NCBI RefSeq assembly: GCF_001593955.1
Contig: NZ_LTAZ01000005.1
Coordinates: 148,001-212,000, forward strand
Direction of reading: 5' to 3'
Source of the DNA: Halalkalicoccus paucihalophilus
GTDB lineage: Archaea > Halobacteriota > Halobacteria > Halobacteriales > Halalkalicoccaceae
Length of the DNA: 64,000 nt
Shown here: positions 24,402 through 33,490 of the stretch, in pieces
How the letters are laid out: every line of letters begins with the position of its first letter
Position numbering within the stretch: the stretch's first letter is position 1
Program-made: the position numbers and the translations under genes
The notes under the pieces: generated by a model
What the model was told of the DNA's origin: nothing
Database searches by the model: none
What the model saw: only the letters and a program-made list of their open reading frames with translations

Positions 24402-25379
24402 TCAGCTGTGTCCCGACACGCGCACGGGTTCGTAGGGTTCTTCGAGGTACTCGATGTCGCTGTCGGAAAGCGAGATCTCCAGCGCCTCGACGGCCTGTTC
24501 TAGGTGTTCGACGCTCGTGGTGCCGACGATGGGGGCGTCGACCCAATCCTTGTGGAGCAGCCACGAGAGCGCGATCTGGGCCATCGTGACGCCGTTCTCC
24601 TCGGCGAGTTCCTCCACGCGGGCGTTGATCTCGCGGCCGCCGCCCTCGCGGTACGGGTGGGCGTACATGTGTTCTTCCGTCTCCCCGCGCGTGGTCGCGT
24701 CGATTTCCTCTGCGGGCCGCGTGAGATAGCCACGAGCGAGCGGGCTCCAGGGCATGACGCCGATCCCCTCTTTCGCACAGAGGGGCAGCATTTCTCGCTC
24801 TTCCTCGCGGTAGACGAGGTTGTAGTGGTTCTGCATGGTGACGAATCGGTCGAGGTTCAGGGAGTCGCTGGTGTGCATCGCCTCGGCGAACTGGTGGGCC
24901 CACATCGAGGATCCCCCGACGTACCGGACCTGGCCGCGGCGCACCGCGTCGTCGAGCGCGCACAGCGTCTCCTCGATGGGCGTCTCGTCGTCCCAGCGGT
25001 GGGTCTGATAGAGGTCGATCGTCTCCATGCCCAGCCTGCCAAGGCTGTTCTCCAGCTCCTGTTCGATCGCCTTTCGGGAGAGCCCGCGAGCGTTGGGATT
25101 TCCGTCGTCCATCGGGTTGTAGACCTTCGTGGCGACGACGGGCCAGTCCCGATCGTAGCCCGAAAGCGCGTTCCCGAGGATGCGCTCGCTTTCGCCGCGC
25201 GAGTACATGTTCGCGGTGTCGAAGAAGTTGATCCCCAGGTCGATCGCCCGCTCGATGATCTCTTGGCTCGCGTCCTCCTCGAGAACCCACTCGCGCCAGT
25301 CGGGATCCCCGAAACTCATACAGCCGAGACAGAGTCGACTGACGCGCATTCCGGTCGATCCTAACGTAGTGTACTCCAT
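24402..25379 (-). CDS. Aldo/keto reductase (YajO/YghZ-like)
   Basis: A 325-residue NADPH-dependent oxidoreductase. The tetrad residues lie in FFDTANMY (near residue 50-57), VVATKVY (near 83) and YQTHRWD (near 123). The start LGSTGMRVSRLCLGCMSFG is typical of the AKR7/12-like group, and the C-terminus carries the VGTTSVEHLEQAVEAL cofactor segment. It is not close to the other aldo/keto reductase at 17985 and belongs to a different subgroup. Confidence 0.92.
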   Translation of the reverse strand: MEYTTLGSTGMRVSRLCLGCMSFGDPDWREWVLEEDASQEIIERAIDLGINFFDTANMYSRGESERILGNALSGYDRDWPVVATKVYNPMDDGNPNARGLSRKAIEQELENSLGRLGMETIDLYQTHRWDDETPIEETLCALDDAVRRGQVRYVGGSSMWAHQFAEAMHTSDSLNLDRFVTMQNHYNLVYREEEREMLPLCAKEGIGVMPWSPLARGYLTRPAEEIDATTRGETEEHMYAHPYREGGGREINARVEELAEENGVTMAQIALSWLLHKDWVDAPIVGTTSVEHLEQAVEALEISLSDSDIEYLEEPYEPVRVSGHS

Positions 25380-25457
25380 GTCGCGACTGTGCGGGGTGTG
25401 ACCAAAAACGTAGGTGTTGCGGCCAAGGTTAAGGTGGGTCGCCGCCCAAGAGCGGCT

Positions 25458-25697
25458 ATGGACACGCTTCGACTGCTCAAACTCGCGGGCTACGTCGTCG
25501 TGGCGATCGTCGCGCTGGCGGTCATCAGCGCGCTCGCGAGCCTCCTGTTGTCGTTGCTCGGTCTCGTCGTGGGGATCGCGATCGTCGCCGGACTCGCCTA
25601 CCTCGCGTACAAACTCTACAGCATGACGGGCGGCGCGGACGACGAGTTCGAGGTCGACTCGACGGTGGCGGACATCGAACGGGAGCTCGAGCGCTGA
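25458..25697 (+). CDS. Small membrane protein with acidic tail
   Basis: A 79-residue protein with two hydrophobic spans (about residues 10-32 and 35-50) separated only by a turn, followed by YKLYSMTGGADDEFE and an acidic helical tail. Members of this haloarchaeal type have no known function. The start is the ATG at 25458. It is followed by another tiny membrane protein, 61 bases on. Confidence 0.7.
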   Translation: MDTLRLLKLAGYVVVAIVALAVISALASLLLSLLGLVVGIAIVAGLAYLAYKLYSMTGGADDEFEVDSTVADIERELER

Positions 25698-25758
25698 CGC
25701 GGCGGTCGACAGCGCCGAACGGGCGAGCGCTTAGGTGACTGGCGAGCGAACGGTCGGT

Positions 25759-25914
25759 ATGGGATTCTCGAAACTGCTCGGAGCGATCGGCGTCCTCGGA
25801 ATCGTGGTTCTCACGGTCGCGGCGTACGTCGGCTACAGACTGTATAGCGCGTTCGACCGACACGGCGAGTTCGAGTTCGGGTGGGCGGTCAGCGACCCCG
25901 AGCCCGATTCCTAG
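25759..25914 (+). CDS. Very small single-helix membrane protein
   Basis: A 51-residue frame: one membrane helix (about residues 6-27, LLGAIGVLGIVVLTVAAYVG) then a soluble tail RLYSAFDRHGEFEFGW. The YRLYS motif after the helix echoes YKLYS in the preceding gene. Its stop shares the CTAG tetranucleotide (25911-25914) with the converging gene. No function can be named. Confidence 0.6.
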   Translation: MGFSKLLGAIGVLGIVVLTVAAYVGYRLYSAFDRHGEFEFGWAVSDPEPDS

Positions 25915-26375
25915 AACGGGATCGCCGTCGGCACCGAGAGCAGGCCGGCGTCGAGGAAGAGGAGCACGCCGACGAGCGAGGCCGCGAGGAAGTAGGGTCG
26001 GGCCTCGCGGGCGGGCTGTCGGACCTTTCGGTCCGCAAAGCCACCCACCAGTCGTTTCGAGCCGAGTTCCACCAGGAGCGCGAGCAGGAACCACAGCGCG
26101 AGCATCGTGAGCACGAGGTAGCCCGGCGCGCTCCCCGTCAGCGAATCGACCGTGTAGCGCGTCCCCGCGAGGTGACCGCCGCTTGCGAAGAGGGCGAGTG
26201 CACTGATCCGCGAGATCCACTGCAGTCGTGACGTAACGGTTTCGAGCGGGGCGGCGTCGAACGCGCCGTCGCGTGCGAGCGGGAGGACGGCGACAGTCAG
26301 GAAGACCACGCTGCCGACCCAGAGCCCGGCGAAGCCGAGGTGAATCGCGTTCATCGAGGCGTCGAGAAGCGACAT
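25911..26375 (-). CDS. CopD-like / DUF2269-like membrane protein
   Basis: A 154-residue protein with four membrane helices. The N-terminal helix has an early histidine (NAIHLGFAGLWVGSVVF), and a second histidine occurs in FASGGHLAGTRY; this pattern is shared with the CopD family of copper-resistance and haem-associated membrane proteins. The likely start is the ATG at 26375 (MSLLDASMNAIH). A metal role is an inference from the family only. Confidence 0.7.
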   Translation of the reverse strand: MSLLDASMNAIHLGFAGLWVGSVVFLTVAVLPLARDGAFDAAPLETVTSRLQWISRISALALFASGGHLAGTRYTVDSLTGSAPGYLVLTMLALWFLLALLVELGSKRLVGGFADRKVRQPAREARPYFLAASLVGVLLFLDAGLLSVPTAIPF

Positions 26376-26573
26376 AAGAGGCGGTTCGAAACCGCCGGAG
26401 ACAGTCCTTGCGGTTTCAGGCCACTCCGACATGTACGGGTTCGGACGGATGGTCGTCCGTTCGCTTTCGCCAGGAGAGCCGAAACCGGAACACTGGTGGG
26501 AGGATGTGGGTTACGAGGACCGCTACTCGGACGACGGCGAGACCCGATCGGACGACTTCCAGTGCCGTTTAGT

Positions 26574-26588
26574 AAACATATATTTATC
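26574..26588 (+). promoter_or_regulatory. Candidate TATA box of the TRAP operon
   Basis: AAACATATATTTATC stands about 33 bases before the ATG at 26614 in an otherwise GC-rich region. The spacing fits a transcript with little or no leader for the binding-protein gene. Confidence 0.5.
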
Positions 26589-26613
26589 TATGCCGCTGGG
26601 ATATACAGCCCGT

Positions 26614-27687
26614 ATGCGTTCAATAGATCGGCGGACGGTTCTCGAAGGAGTCGGCCTCGCGGGCATCACCGGGCTCGCGGGTTGTATCACGAGCGATGAT
26701 GGCGGCAACGGCGGAAATGGCGGTAACGGCGGCGGGGGCGGTGGCGGTACCCAGCTCACCTGGGACGCCGGTGGGCAGGGCGGAACGTACTACCCGTTGT
26801 CGAACCAGTTCAAGCAGATAGTCGACTCGAACACCGACTACTCGCTGCAGGTCCGTTCGACGGGCGCGAGCGTCGAGAACATCGGCAACCTCGCGAGCGG
26901 CAACTCGGATTTCGCGCTAGTCCAGAACGACACCGCCTTCTTCGCCTACGAGGGAACGGGCATCGAGGACTTCGAGGGGAACGCCGTGCCCTCGCTTCGC
27001 GGGGTCGCGACGTTGTATCCCGAGACGATCCACGTCGTCGCCCGGGCCGACAGCGGCATCTCCTCGATTCAGGACCTCTCGGGGGCGACGATCAACACCG
27101 GTGATCTCGGGAGTGGCACGCAGGTCGACGCCCTCCAGATCCTCGAAGCCGTCGGGATCACCGACTACACCGAGCAGAACACGGGCTTCTCGCAGGCGGC
27201 CGAACAGCTCCAGAACGGCGACATCGACGCCGCGTTCATCGTCGGCGGCTGGCCGGTCGGCGCGGTCGAGAACCTCGCGACGAGCACGGACATCACGATC
27301 GTCTCAATCGAAGGCGACGCCCGCCAGCAGGTCCTCGATTCGGGCGACTACTTCGCCGAGGACGAGATCCCGGCGGGAACCTACCAGGGGATCGACGAGG
27401 CCGTCCCGACCGTGGCCGTCCAGGCGATGATCGCCACCACCGAGGACCAGGACGAGGCGATCGTCGAGGACATCCTGACGACGATCTTCGACAACGTGAG
27501 CGAACTCAGCATCAAACAGGACTTCATCAGCCGCGACACCGCCCAGGACGGGATGTCCATTCCGCTGCACCCCGGCGCCGAGTCGTACTTCGGGTCGGGC
27601 GGCGAGGGCGGTAACGGGAACGCGAGCGGTGAAAACGCCAGTGACGAGAACGCTACCGGCGGCAACGACACCAACAGCTCGAACTGA
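26614..27687 (+). CDS. TAXI-type TRAP transporter solute-binding lipoprotein
   Basis: A 357-residue secreted binding protein. It has a twin-arginine-like signal (RRTVLEGVGLAG) with lipobox LAGC near residue 25, then a glycine/asparagine-rich linker. The TAXI domain begins TWDAGGQGGTYYPLSNQFKQ (about 50), with GASVENIGNLASG and DFALVQNDTA typical of the family, which binds glutamate or other carboxylates. The chain ends in an N/G/S-rich tail of about 25 residues. It delivers its ligand to the fused permease encoded downstream, with the DUF1850 gene between. Start at 26614; an in-frame ATG at 26590 is possible. Confidence 0.9.
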   Translation: MRSIDRRTVLEGVGLAGITGLAGCITSDDGGNGGNGGNGGGGGGGTQLTWDAGGQGGTYYPLSNQFKQIVDSNTDYSLQVRSTGASVENIGNLASGNSDFALVQNDTAFFAYEGTGIEDFEGNAVPSLRGVATLYPETIHVVARADSGISSIQDLSGATINTGDLGSGTQVDALQILEAVGITDYTEQNTGFSQAAEQLQNGDIDAAFIVGGWPVGAVENLATSTDITIVSIEGDARQQVLDSGDYFAEDEIPAGTYQGIDEAVPTVAVQAMIATTEDQDEAIVEDILTTIFDNVSELSIKQDFISRDTAQDGMSIPLHPGAESYFGSGGEGGNGNASGENASDENATGGNDTNSSN

Positions 27688-27789
27688 TCCGATGGCCGGC
27701 GTCCCTGATCCGAACCGCGGACCCGCGCGCGCGCCGCTCGGTCCGTCCGCAGGGTCGTCCCGGCGACCCGCCACGGGCGCGGGGACGCC

Positions 27790-28311
27790 ATGAGGGGCCG
27801 AAAGCGCGTCCTCGCGATCGCCGCGGCCGTCTGCCTCGTGGTGACCCTCGCCGGCGCCGGCGCCGCGGTCACCCCCGCCGATAGGGTCCTCGTGGTCGAG
27901 GACGCCGCCACGGGCGAGCGCCTCATCGAGACGCCCGTCGAGAACGGCACCGTCGTCGCGATCGAGTACACCCACAGCGTCGAGAAGACGCGGGTGCTCG
28001 ACGCCTTCACCGTCCGGGGCGACCGACTCGTCATGACGCGCATGGAGTTCGAGTCCTACGGCTGGGGGCTTCCCGCGAACGCCGAGGTCACCCGCGAGAA
28101 CGGCACGTTCTCGTTCGATCCGGACTACGCGAGCGAGGAGCTGGTGGTCAAGCCCGGCCGGACCGCCGGCCACCAGCTCCATGTCGGATCCCGGACCTAC
28201 GACCTCGTCGAGCGCTCGGACGCGAGAGCCGTCCGGATTTCAGTCGATCGCCGGTCGGTTCTGGACGCCGCACTCGACCGGAGCGCACGGTATATAGGGG
28301 CTGGGACGTGA
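27790..28311 (+). CDS. DUF1850 protein of the TAXI-TRAP operon
   Basis: A 173-residue protein with an N-terminal signal or anchor helix (about residues 7-26) and an all-beta DUF1850 domain. IEYTHSVEKTRVLDAF (near 57-72) and FESYGWGLPA (near 87) are family marks. DUF1850 genes sit between TAXI binding proteins and fused TRAP permeases in many prokaryotes, as here, so an accessory role in that transporter is inferred. It ends 10 bases before the permease gene. Confidence 0.85.
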   Translation: MRGRKRVLAIAAAVCLVVTLAGAGAAVTPADRVLVVEDAATGERLIETPVENGTVVAIEYTHSVEKTRVLDAFTVRGDRLVMTRMEFESYGWGLPANAEVTRENGTFSFDPDYASEELVVKPGRTAGHQLHVGSRTYDLVERSDARAVRISVDRRSVLDAALDRSARYIGAGT

Positions 28312-28321
28312 CCTACGTGCC

Positions 28322-31072
28322 ATGAGCGTACAACCGGGTGAGAAACCGGAGGAAGCCGACGAACTCTCCGAGGAGGAACAACAGGAGCTGATCGACGAGC
28401 TCGAACGTCGACGGGACCCACGTGGAATCGCCGCGGTGCTCGTCGCCGTCATCGGGATCGCCTTCTCGGTGTTTCAGGTCTGGATCGCCGCCCACGGCTT
28501 CGAGTTCGGGCTTACCCTACCGGTCGTCGGCGAGGTCCAACTCGCCGCGCTTCAGTTGTTGCAGGTCAACGCCGTCCACGTCGTCTTCGCGCTGGTGTTG
28601 GCCTTCCTCCTGTATCCGCCGACGACCGGCGATGGCCCCCTCGCCCGCCGTCTCGCCCGGATCGTCCCGGCGGTTTCGGATCGCTTCGGCGCCGACAGCC
28701 CCGTGACCCGCGGGGCCCGCGGCGTTCGCGGTGCGATCCGTTGGGCGTTCGTCGACGCACGCCGAGAGCGGGTGACGCCCGCCGACGTCGTCTGTATCGT
28801 CGTCGCGGTGCTCGCGGCACTCTACATGCTGACTTCCTTCTCGGAAGTCCAGCGAATGCGCGTGTTCGGGCTCGGCGCGGGCCGTACCCTCGGCGAGTTC
28901 GTGCCCGCGCTCGAACCGTTCATCGGTGTGATCTCGGCGCTCGGAATCCCGCTGGATTCGACCTCGGTCGCCTTCCTGTTGGGTGTCGCGGGCGTGATCC
29001 TCGTCCTCGAGGCGACACGACGCTCGCTCGGGATCTACCTCACGCTGATCGTCGCCGCTTTCGTCGTCTACGCCCGCTATGGATACCTCATCCCGGCCGA
29101 CGGGATCGTCTCGACACCCTTCGGGTTCGGGATCGGCCTGCCCTACATCGAGATCTTCTCGATCCCGCCGGGCGACTGGGCGACCATCATCCAGAACTTC
29201 TGGTACAACACCGAAAACGGCGTCTTCGGCATCCCCGTCACCGTATCTGTTCAGTTCATCTATATCTTCATCCTCTTCGGTGCGATCCTCGAGATGTCGG
29301 GCGCCGGCCAGTGGTTCATCGACCTAGCCTACGCGATCACCGGCCACCGCAAGGGCGGCCCGGCAAAGGCCAGCGTCCTCGCCTCGGGATTCATGGGGAC
29401 GATCTCGGGCTCCTCGATCGCCAACACCGTCACGACGGGGGCCTTTACCATCCCGCTGATGAAGCGTTCGGGCTACCGCTCGGAGTTCGCGGGCGCGGTC
29501 GAGGCGTCTGCCTCCTCGGGCGGGCAGATCCTCCCGCCGGTGATGGGCGCCGCGGCGTTCCTGATCGTCGAGTACACCGCCACGCCCTACTCCGACGTCA
29601 TCATTGCCGCCGCCGTGCCCGCGGTGGCCTTTTTCTTCGGCGTCTGGGTGATGGTTCATCTCGAAGCCTCGCGAGCGAACATACAGCGTATCGACAAGGC
29701 CGACACCATCTCGGTCACTCCCCACCTCCGGCGGGGATGGTTCTACCTCCTGCCGATCGCCCTGTTGTTGTACTACCTCGTTATCGCCCGGCTGTCGGTC
29801 GCCCGGTCGGCGTGGTTCTCGATTCTCGCCATTATCGCGACGATCGCGGTCGTCGCGGCCTATAACGAGCGCACACGGGTCCCGTTGTTCGGCGCGATCG
29901 CCGGCCTGTTCGCCCTCGAGACGTTCGCGTATCTGTTCACGGGCACCGGCCTGCTCGGAGTTCTGACCGGCGGCGGTACCGGGGGCTTGGGAGTCGAGGC
30001 CGCGCTCTCTGCGGCGGCCGGGAACCTCGTCTGGATCGTCCTCCTCACGAGCGTGGCGGTCATGCTCGCCCGTCCCGGCCTCGACGCGCCGTTTTTGGAC
30101 TACGACTCCTCGGTCGACGAGGCCGCGGAAACCACTGCTGGCGCGCTGGGGCGGCCGTCGCTGACCCGCAGCGCCCCCTTCGGGTTCGGGGCGTTCGTGC
30201 TCCGTTCGATGGAGGCCGGCGCGCGGACGGCGACGCCGATCGTCGTCGCGGTCGCCGCGGTCGGTATCATCCCGGGTGTCCTGAGTGCGACCGGGCTCGC
30301 CCCGAACCTCACGACCTTTATCACGTCGCTGGCGGGCGGGTCGACCGCCCTGTTGTTGCTCATCACGGCGATCGCGGCGATCATCCTCGGGATGGGGGTG
30401 CCGACGACGGCGACCTACATCCTGCTGGCGTCGGTGCTCGCGCCGGCGATCGTCCAGAGCGGCGAGATCCCGGTGCTGGCCGCCCACCTGTTCATCCTGT
30501 ATTTCGGCGTGATCGCCGACATCACGCCGCCGGTGGCCGTCGCCGCCTACGCCGCGGCCGGCGTCGCCAAATCCGACCCGTTCCCGACCGGCGTCGAGGC
30601 CTTTACGCTCTCGCTCAACAAGGCGATCGTCCCCTTCGCCTTCGCCTTTACCCCCGGAATCGTTCTGCTTCGCGCGACCGGCGACGGCACCGCCCGCGTC
30701 ATCACCGCCGCTGACGTCCTCGACATCGGCTTTTTCGTCCCCGAGGTGGTCGTCCCGATCGCTGGGACGTTCCTCGGGGTGGTTGCGCTCGGTCCGACGA
30801 TCATCGGCTACCTCTACACTACCGTCCCGCGGAGCGAACGGGCGCTGTTTGCGGTCTCGGCGGTGTTGCTGATGACGCCGCTGACACTGTTTACCACGAC
30901 CGCCGACCTGATGGCACTGGTCAGCCCCTACACCTTGGCCGCGCCGCCACTGGTCGGCCCGGCGCTGCGCGGGCTCGGCGTGATCCTGTTCGGCGCGCTC
31001 GCGCTGAAAAACCGGCGTGCCGGGGAGAACAAGCCCGGAACGACCACCACCGCCGAACCGGCGACCGACTAG
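28322..31072 (+). CDS. TRAP transporter permease, fused DctQ-DctM (4TM/12TM) type
   Basis: A 916-residue membrane protein. A charged N-terminus (EEADELSEEEQQELIDELE) leads into the small-subunit-like helices (about residues 35-190). The large DctM-like subunit follows with the signature segments SGFMGTISGSSIANTVTTGA (near 355), SASSGGQILPPVMGAAAF (near 395) and ILGMGVPTTATYIL (near 690), then FGVIADITPPVAVAAY. It uses a sodium gradient to import the ligand of the TAXI binding protein. The fused form is the usual partner of TAXI proteins. Third gene of the operon. Confidence 0.92.
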   Translation: MSVQPGEKPEEADELSEEEQQELIDELERRRDPRGIAAVLVAVIGIAFSVFQVWIAAHGFEFGLTLPVVGEVQLAALQLLQVNAVHVVFALVLAFLLYPPTTGDGPLARRLARIVPAVSDRFGADSPVTRGARGVRGAIRWAFVDARRERVTPADVVCIVVAVLAALYMLTSFSEVQRMRVFGLGAGRTLGEFVPALEPFIGVISALGIPLDSTSVAFLLGVAGVILVLEATRRSLGIYLTLIVAAFVVYARYGYLIPADGIVSTPFGFGIGLPYIEIFSIPPGDWATIIQNFWYNTENGVFGIPVTVSVQFIYIFILFGAILEMSGAGQWFIDLAYAITGHRKGGPAKASVLASGFMGTISGSSIANTVTTGAFTIPLMKRSGYRSEFAGAVEASASSGGQILPPVMGAAAFLIVEYTATPYSDVIIAAAVPAVAFFFGVWVMVHLEASRANIQRIDKADTISVTPHLRRGWFYLLPIALLLYYLVIARLSVARSAWFSILAIIATIAVVAAYNERTRVPLFGAIAGLFALETFAYLFTGTGLLGVLTGGGTGGLGVEAALSAAAGNLVWIVLLTSVAVMLARPGLDAPFLDYDSSVDEAAETTAGALGRPSLTRSAPFGFGAFVLRSMEAGARTATPIVVAVAAVGIIPGVLSATGLAPNLTTFITSLAGGSTALLLLITAIAAIILGMGVPTTATYILLASVLAPAIVQSGEIPVLAAHLFILYFGVIADITPPVAVAAYAAAGVAKSDPFPTGVEAFTLSLNKAIVPFAFAFTPGIVLLRATGDGTARVITAADVLDIGFFVPEVVVPIAGTFLGVVALGPTIIGYLYTTVPRSERALFAVSAVLLMTPLTLFTTTADLMALVSPYTLAAPPLVGPALRGLGVILFGALALKNRRAGENKPGTTTTAEPATD

Positions 31073-31232
31073 CGGTTGGCGGACCGTACCGGTTTGTAAG
31101 CAGGTCACCGTCGACGCCCCGAAGGTCCTCTGTCGGACAGGGAGGGATGAATTCCGGCTCTATTCGAGTCTATCTGTTAAATTGCTATGAAAATAAAAGA
31201 GAACTGAGTTGCTGATCTGACCGTTGCGGTGA

Positions 31233-33005
31233 TTACTCCTCGTCCAGTCCGACTGCGAGCCCATCACGGGTCTGGTCGGCCGCTCCCTCGTAGCCGTCGT
31301 CGGCCCTGAGCATGTTGACGTTGCCGATCGGTCCGGACTCGTCGCTCCACTCGTTGCCGAGCACCGCCGCTTCCTCTCTGGCCGCTTCGGGGATACTCTC
31401 CTCCCAGAGCGTGATCGCGGGCGATTCGGGCGCGTAGATGCTCGGCTCGTCGATGGCGTCGGCGAGCGAGAGCCCGTACTCGAGGTGGTGGAGGATCGTC
31501 TGCGCGACCGAGGTGATGATCGTCGGACCGCCGGGCGAGCCGACGGTCAGGAACGGTTCGCCGTCCCGGGCCATGATCGTCGGACTCATACTGGAGAGGG
31601 GCCGTTTGTTCGGTTCGACCCCGTTCGCACCGCCGGGTTCGGCGTCGAAGTCGGTGAGTTCGTTGTTGAGCATGAACCCGTACTCGGGGACCATGATCCC
31701 CGAGCCGAACAGCTGTTCGATCGTGGTGGTGTACGAGATGAGGTTGCCCTCCGCATCGGCGACCGTGAAGTGGGTCGTATGCCCGAGCGCGCGGGGCGTC
31801 TCCTGAGTCATCGAGGCCGCGTCCCCGGACTGGTAGGCCCACGGATCGCCGGGTTGGGGGTCTCCGTTGAGCGCGTCGGGACCGATCAGCTCCCGGCGCT
31901 CGGCGACGTAGGCCGGGTCGAGCAGCCCTTCCATCGGGACGTCGACGAACTCGGGATCACCCATGTACTCGCCGCGATCCGCGTACGCCAGTCGCATCGC
32001 TTCGGCGAGCAGGTGGTACTTGGTTCCTGATCGGACGTCGTAGGTCTCGCCCAGATCGAAGCCCGCAAGCAGGTTGAGGATCTGGATGACCGTCAGCCCC
32101 CCCGAACTCGGCGGGGGCATCGAGTAGACCTCCGCACCGCGATAGCAGCCCTGTACGGGCTCGTTGATGGTGGCCTTGTACCGACAGAGGTCCTCGGTCG
32201 TCATGCTGCCACCCGCGTCCTGAACCGTTTCGGCGAGCGCCTCGGCGATCTCGCCCTCGTAAAGCTCACGGATCCCCCGGTCACGCAGGAGTCGGAGGGT
32301 GTCGGCGAGGTCCGGCTGTTCGAGGGTCTCGCCCTCGGCAAGCGCCTCGCCGTCACGGAGGAACACCTCGCGGGCGGCGTCGTTGAGCTTCCACTCGTTT
32401 TTCTCGATCTCCTCGGCGAGGACGCGGTCGACCTCAGTCCCCTCGGCGAGATCGATCGCGGGATCGATCAGCTCATCGAGGGGCCGTGATCCGTAGCGCG
32501 CACTCGCACGCCGGAGCCCGCTCGCGGTGCCGGGAACGCCGACCGCGTTCCCGTGGGTATGGCGCTCGTCGAACGGGATCGGGTCGCCGTCCTCGAGGAA
32601 CATGTCGGGGGTTGCGCCGGCGGGTGCGCGTTCGCGGCTGTTGACGATCTCGACGCTGTCCTCGGCGGCGTCGTAGTACAGCATGAACCCGCCGCCACCG
32701 ATCCCCGAGGAGTGAGGCTGGGTGACGTTGAGCGCGAACTGAACTGCGATCGCGGCATCGACGGCGTTGCCGCCGTCGCGAAGGACCTGTGCGCCGACCT
32801 CGCTTGCGGCGGGGCTAACCGAGACGACCATTCCATTCGATCCTTCGGCGACCGCTCCACAGTCGACGCCGGCGGCCTCACAGACCTCGCCCTGTCCGAG
32901 TGCGGGCTGGGCCGCCAGCGGCAGCGCCGCCGTCGCTGCTGTCCCGGCTAAGAACCGCCGTCGGCTCAGATTTCGTCCATCTTCTTGATTATCGTTATCT
33001 CTCAT
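31233..33005 (-). CDS. ggt: Gamma-glutamyltransferase (secreted)
   Basis: A 590-residue enzyme that cleaves gamma-glutamyl bonds, for example of glutathione-like compounds, and transfers the glutamyl group to water or amino acids. It has a twin-arginine signal (SRRRFLAGTAA) with a likely cut after ALGQG. The autoprocessing and catalytic threonine is in GHTTHFTV (near residue 408), the start of the mature small subunit. GGGGFMLYYD and MPPPSSGGLT line the active site. It acts outside the cell. It converges with the TAXI-TRAP operon, which may import the released glutamate; this link is inferred. Confidence 0.93.
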   Translation of the reverse strand: MRDNDNQEDGRNLSRRRFLAGTAATAALPLAAQPALGQGEVCEAAGVDCGAVAEGSNGMVVSVSPAASEVGAQVLRDGGNAVDAAIAVQFALNVTQPHSSGIGGGGFMLYYDAAEDSVEIVNSRERAPAGATPDMFLEDGDPIPFDERHTHGNAVGVPGTASGLRRASARYGSRPLDELIDPAIDLAEGTEVDRVLAEEIEKNEWKLNDAAREVFLRDGEALAEGETLEQPDLADTLRLLRDRGIRELYEGEIAEALAETVQDAGGSMTTEDLCRYKATINEPVQGCYRGAEVYSMPPPSSGGLTVIQILNLLAGFDLGETYDVRSGTKYHLLAEAMRLAYADRGEYMGDPEFVDVPMEGLLDPAYVAERRELIGPDALNGDPQPGDPWAYQSGDAASMTQETPRALGHTTHFTVADAEGNLISYTTTIEQLFGSGIMVPEYGFMLNNELTDFDAEPGGANGVEPNKRPLSSMSPTIMARDGEPFLTVGSPGGPTIITSVAQTILHHLEYGLSLADAIDEPSIYAPESPAITLWEESIPEAAREEAAVLGNEWSDESGPIGNVNMLRADDGYEGAADQTRDGLAVGLDEE

Positions 33006-33069
33006 TCGATCTTGAATGCTGAGGGAGACAACCTATCTCTAACTCTTCATTTCTTACAAAAATTAAGTG

Positions 33070-33080
33070 ATAATATATTA
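33070..33080. promoter_or_regulatory. Palindromic AT-rich core promoter between ggt and the 33122 gene
   Basis: TAATATATTA at 33071-33080 is its own reverse complement and could serve as TATA box in both directions. On the plus strand it places the transcript start near 33100, on the minus strand near 33045. It overlaps the ATG at 33080, which argues against that codon as a start. Confidence 0.5.
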
Positions 33081-33121
33081 TGAGCCAGCAGATTGAAGCC
33101 CCTCGCGGCCGTTCACGCCGT

Positions 33122-33490
33122 ATGAGCGGTGATCCGTCCTTCGAGATCCCCGTCCACCCCGAGTGCGAGTACAACGGCGGCGCGATCACGCGAACGGGTG
33201 GGACGGTCTTCTCCCTGATCCCGACGGACGGGGCGGTCGAGGGGTGCCTCGGACGCGTACTCGCGCGCGAGCGCTACACGGCGGGCGACTGGTTCGACCT
33301 TCCCTCGCCAGTGTATCTGGTTCACGACCGCGAGCTGGGGACCGTCTTTCGAGTCGTTGGCTACGACGACCGGGTCGAGTTACACGTCACGACGACCACC
33401 GAATCGAGCGGGCTGCGTGCGTTTTACGACGCGCTCGGGGAGGAGAGCGAAACCGACTGGCGCGTCGAGTGCGAGGCCATCGAGGGTTAG
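33122..33490 (+). CDS. Conserved haloarchaeal protein of unknown function
   Basis: A 122-residue soluble protein beginning MSGDPSFEIPVHPECEYNGG. It is predicted mostly beta, with FSLIPTDGAVEG, DWFDLPSPVYLVHD and TVFRVVGYDDRVELHVT strands and a C-terminal helix. No catalytic motif is seen. The frame has an earlier ATG at 33080, but that codon lies inside the probable TATA box, so the 33122 start is preferred. The stop shares TTAG with the convergent small membrane protein. Confidence 0.7.
   Translation: MSGDPSFEIPVHPECEYNGGAITRTGGTVFSLIPTDGAVEGCLGRVLARERYTAGDWFDLPSPVYLVHDRELGTVFRVVGYDDRVELHVTTTTESSGLRAFYDALGEESETDWRVECEAIEG

Noticed and set aside
27692..27793. A 33-codon frame whose TGA overlaps the ATG of the DUF1850 gene
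   Set aside because: The peptide is only P/G/R/A-rich low complexity; the overlap may be chance, though a coupled leader cannot be excluded.
29324..31108. A 594-codon open frame on the minus strand
   Set aside because: It is antisense to the fused TRAP permease, has low-complexity R/D/G/E-rich translation, and no protein signature; GC-rich third positions keep antisense frames open in this genome.
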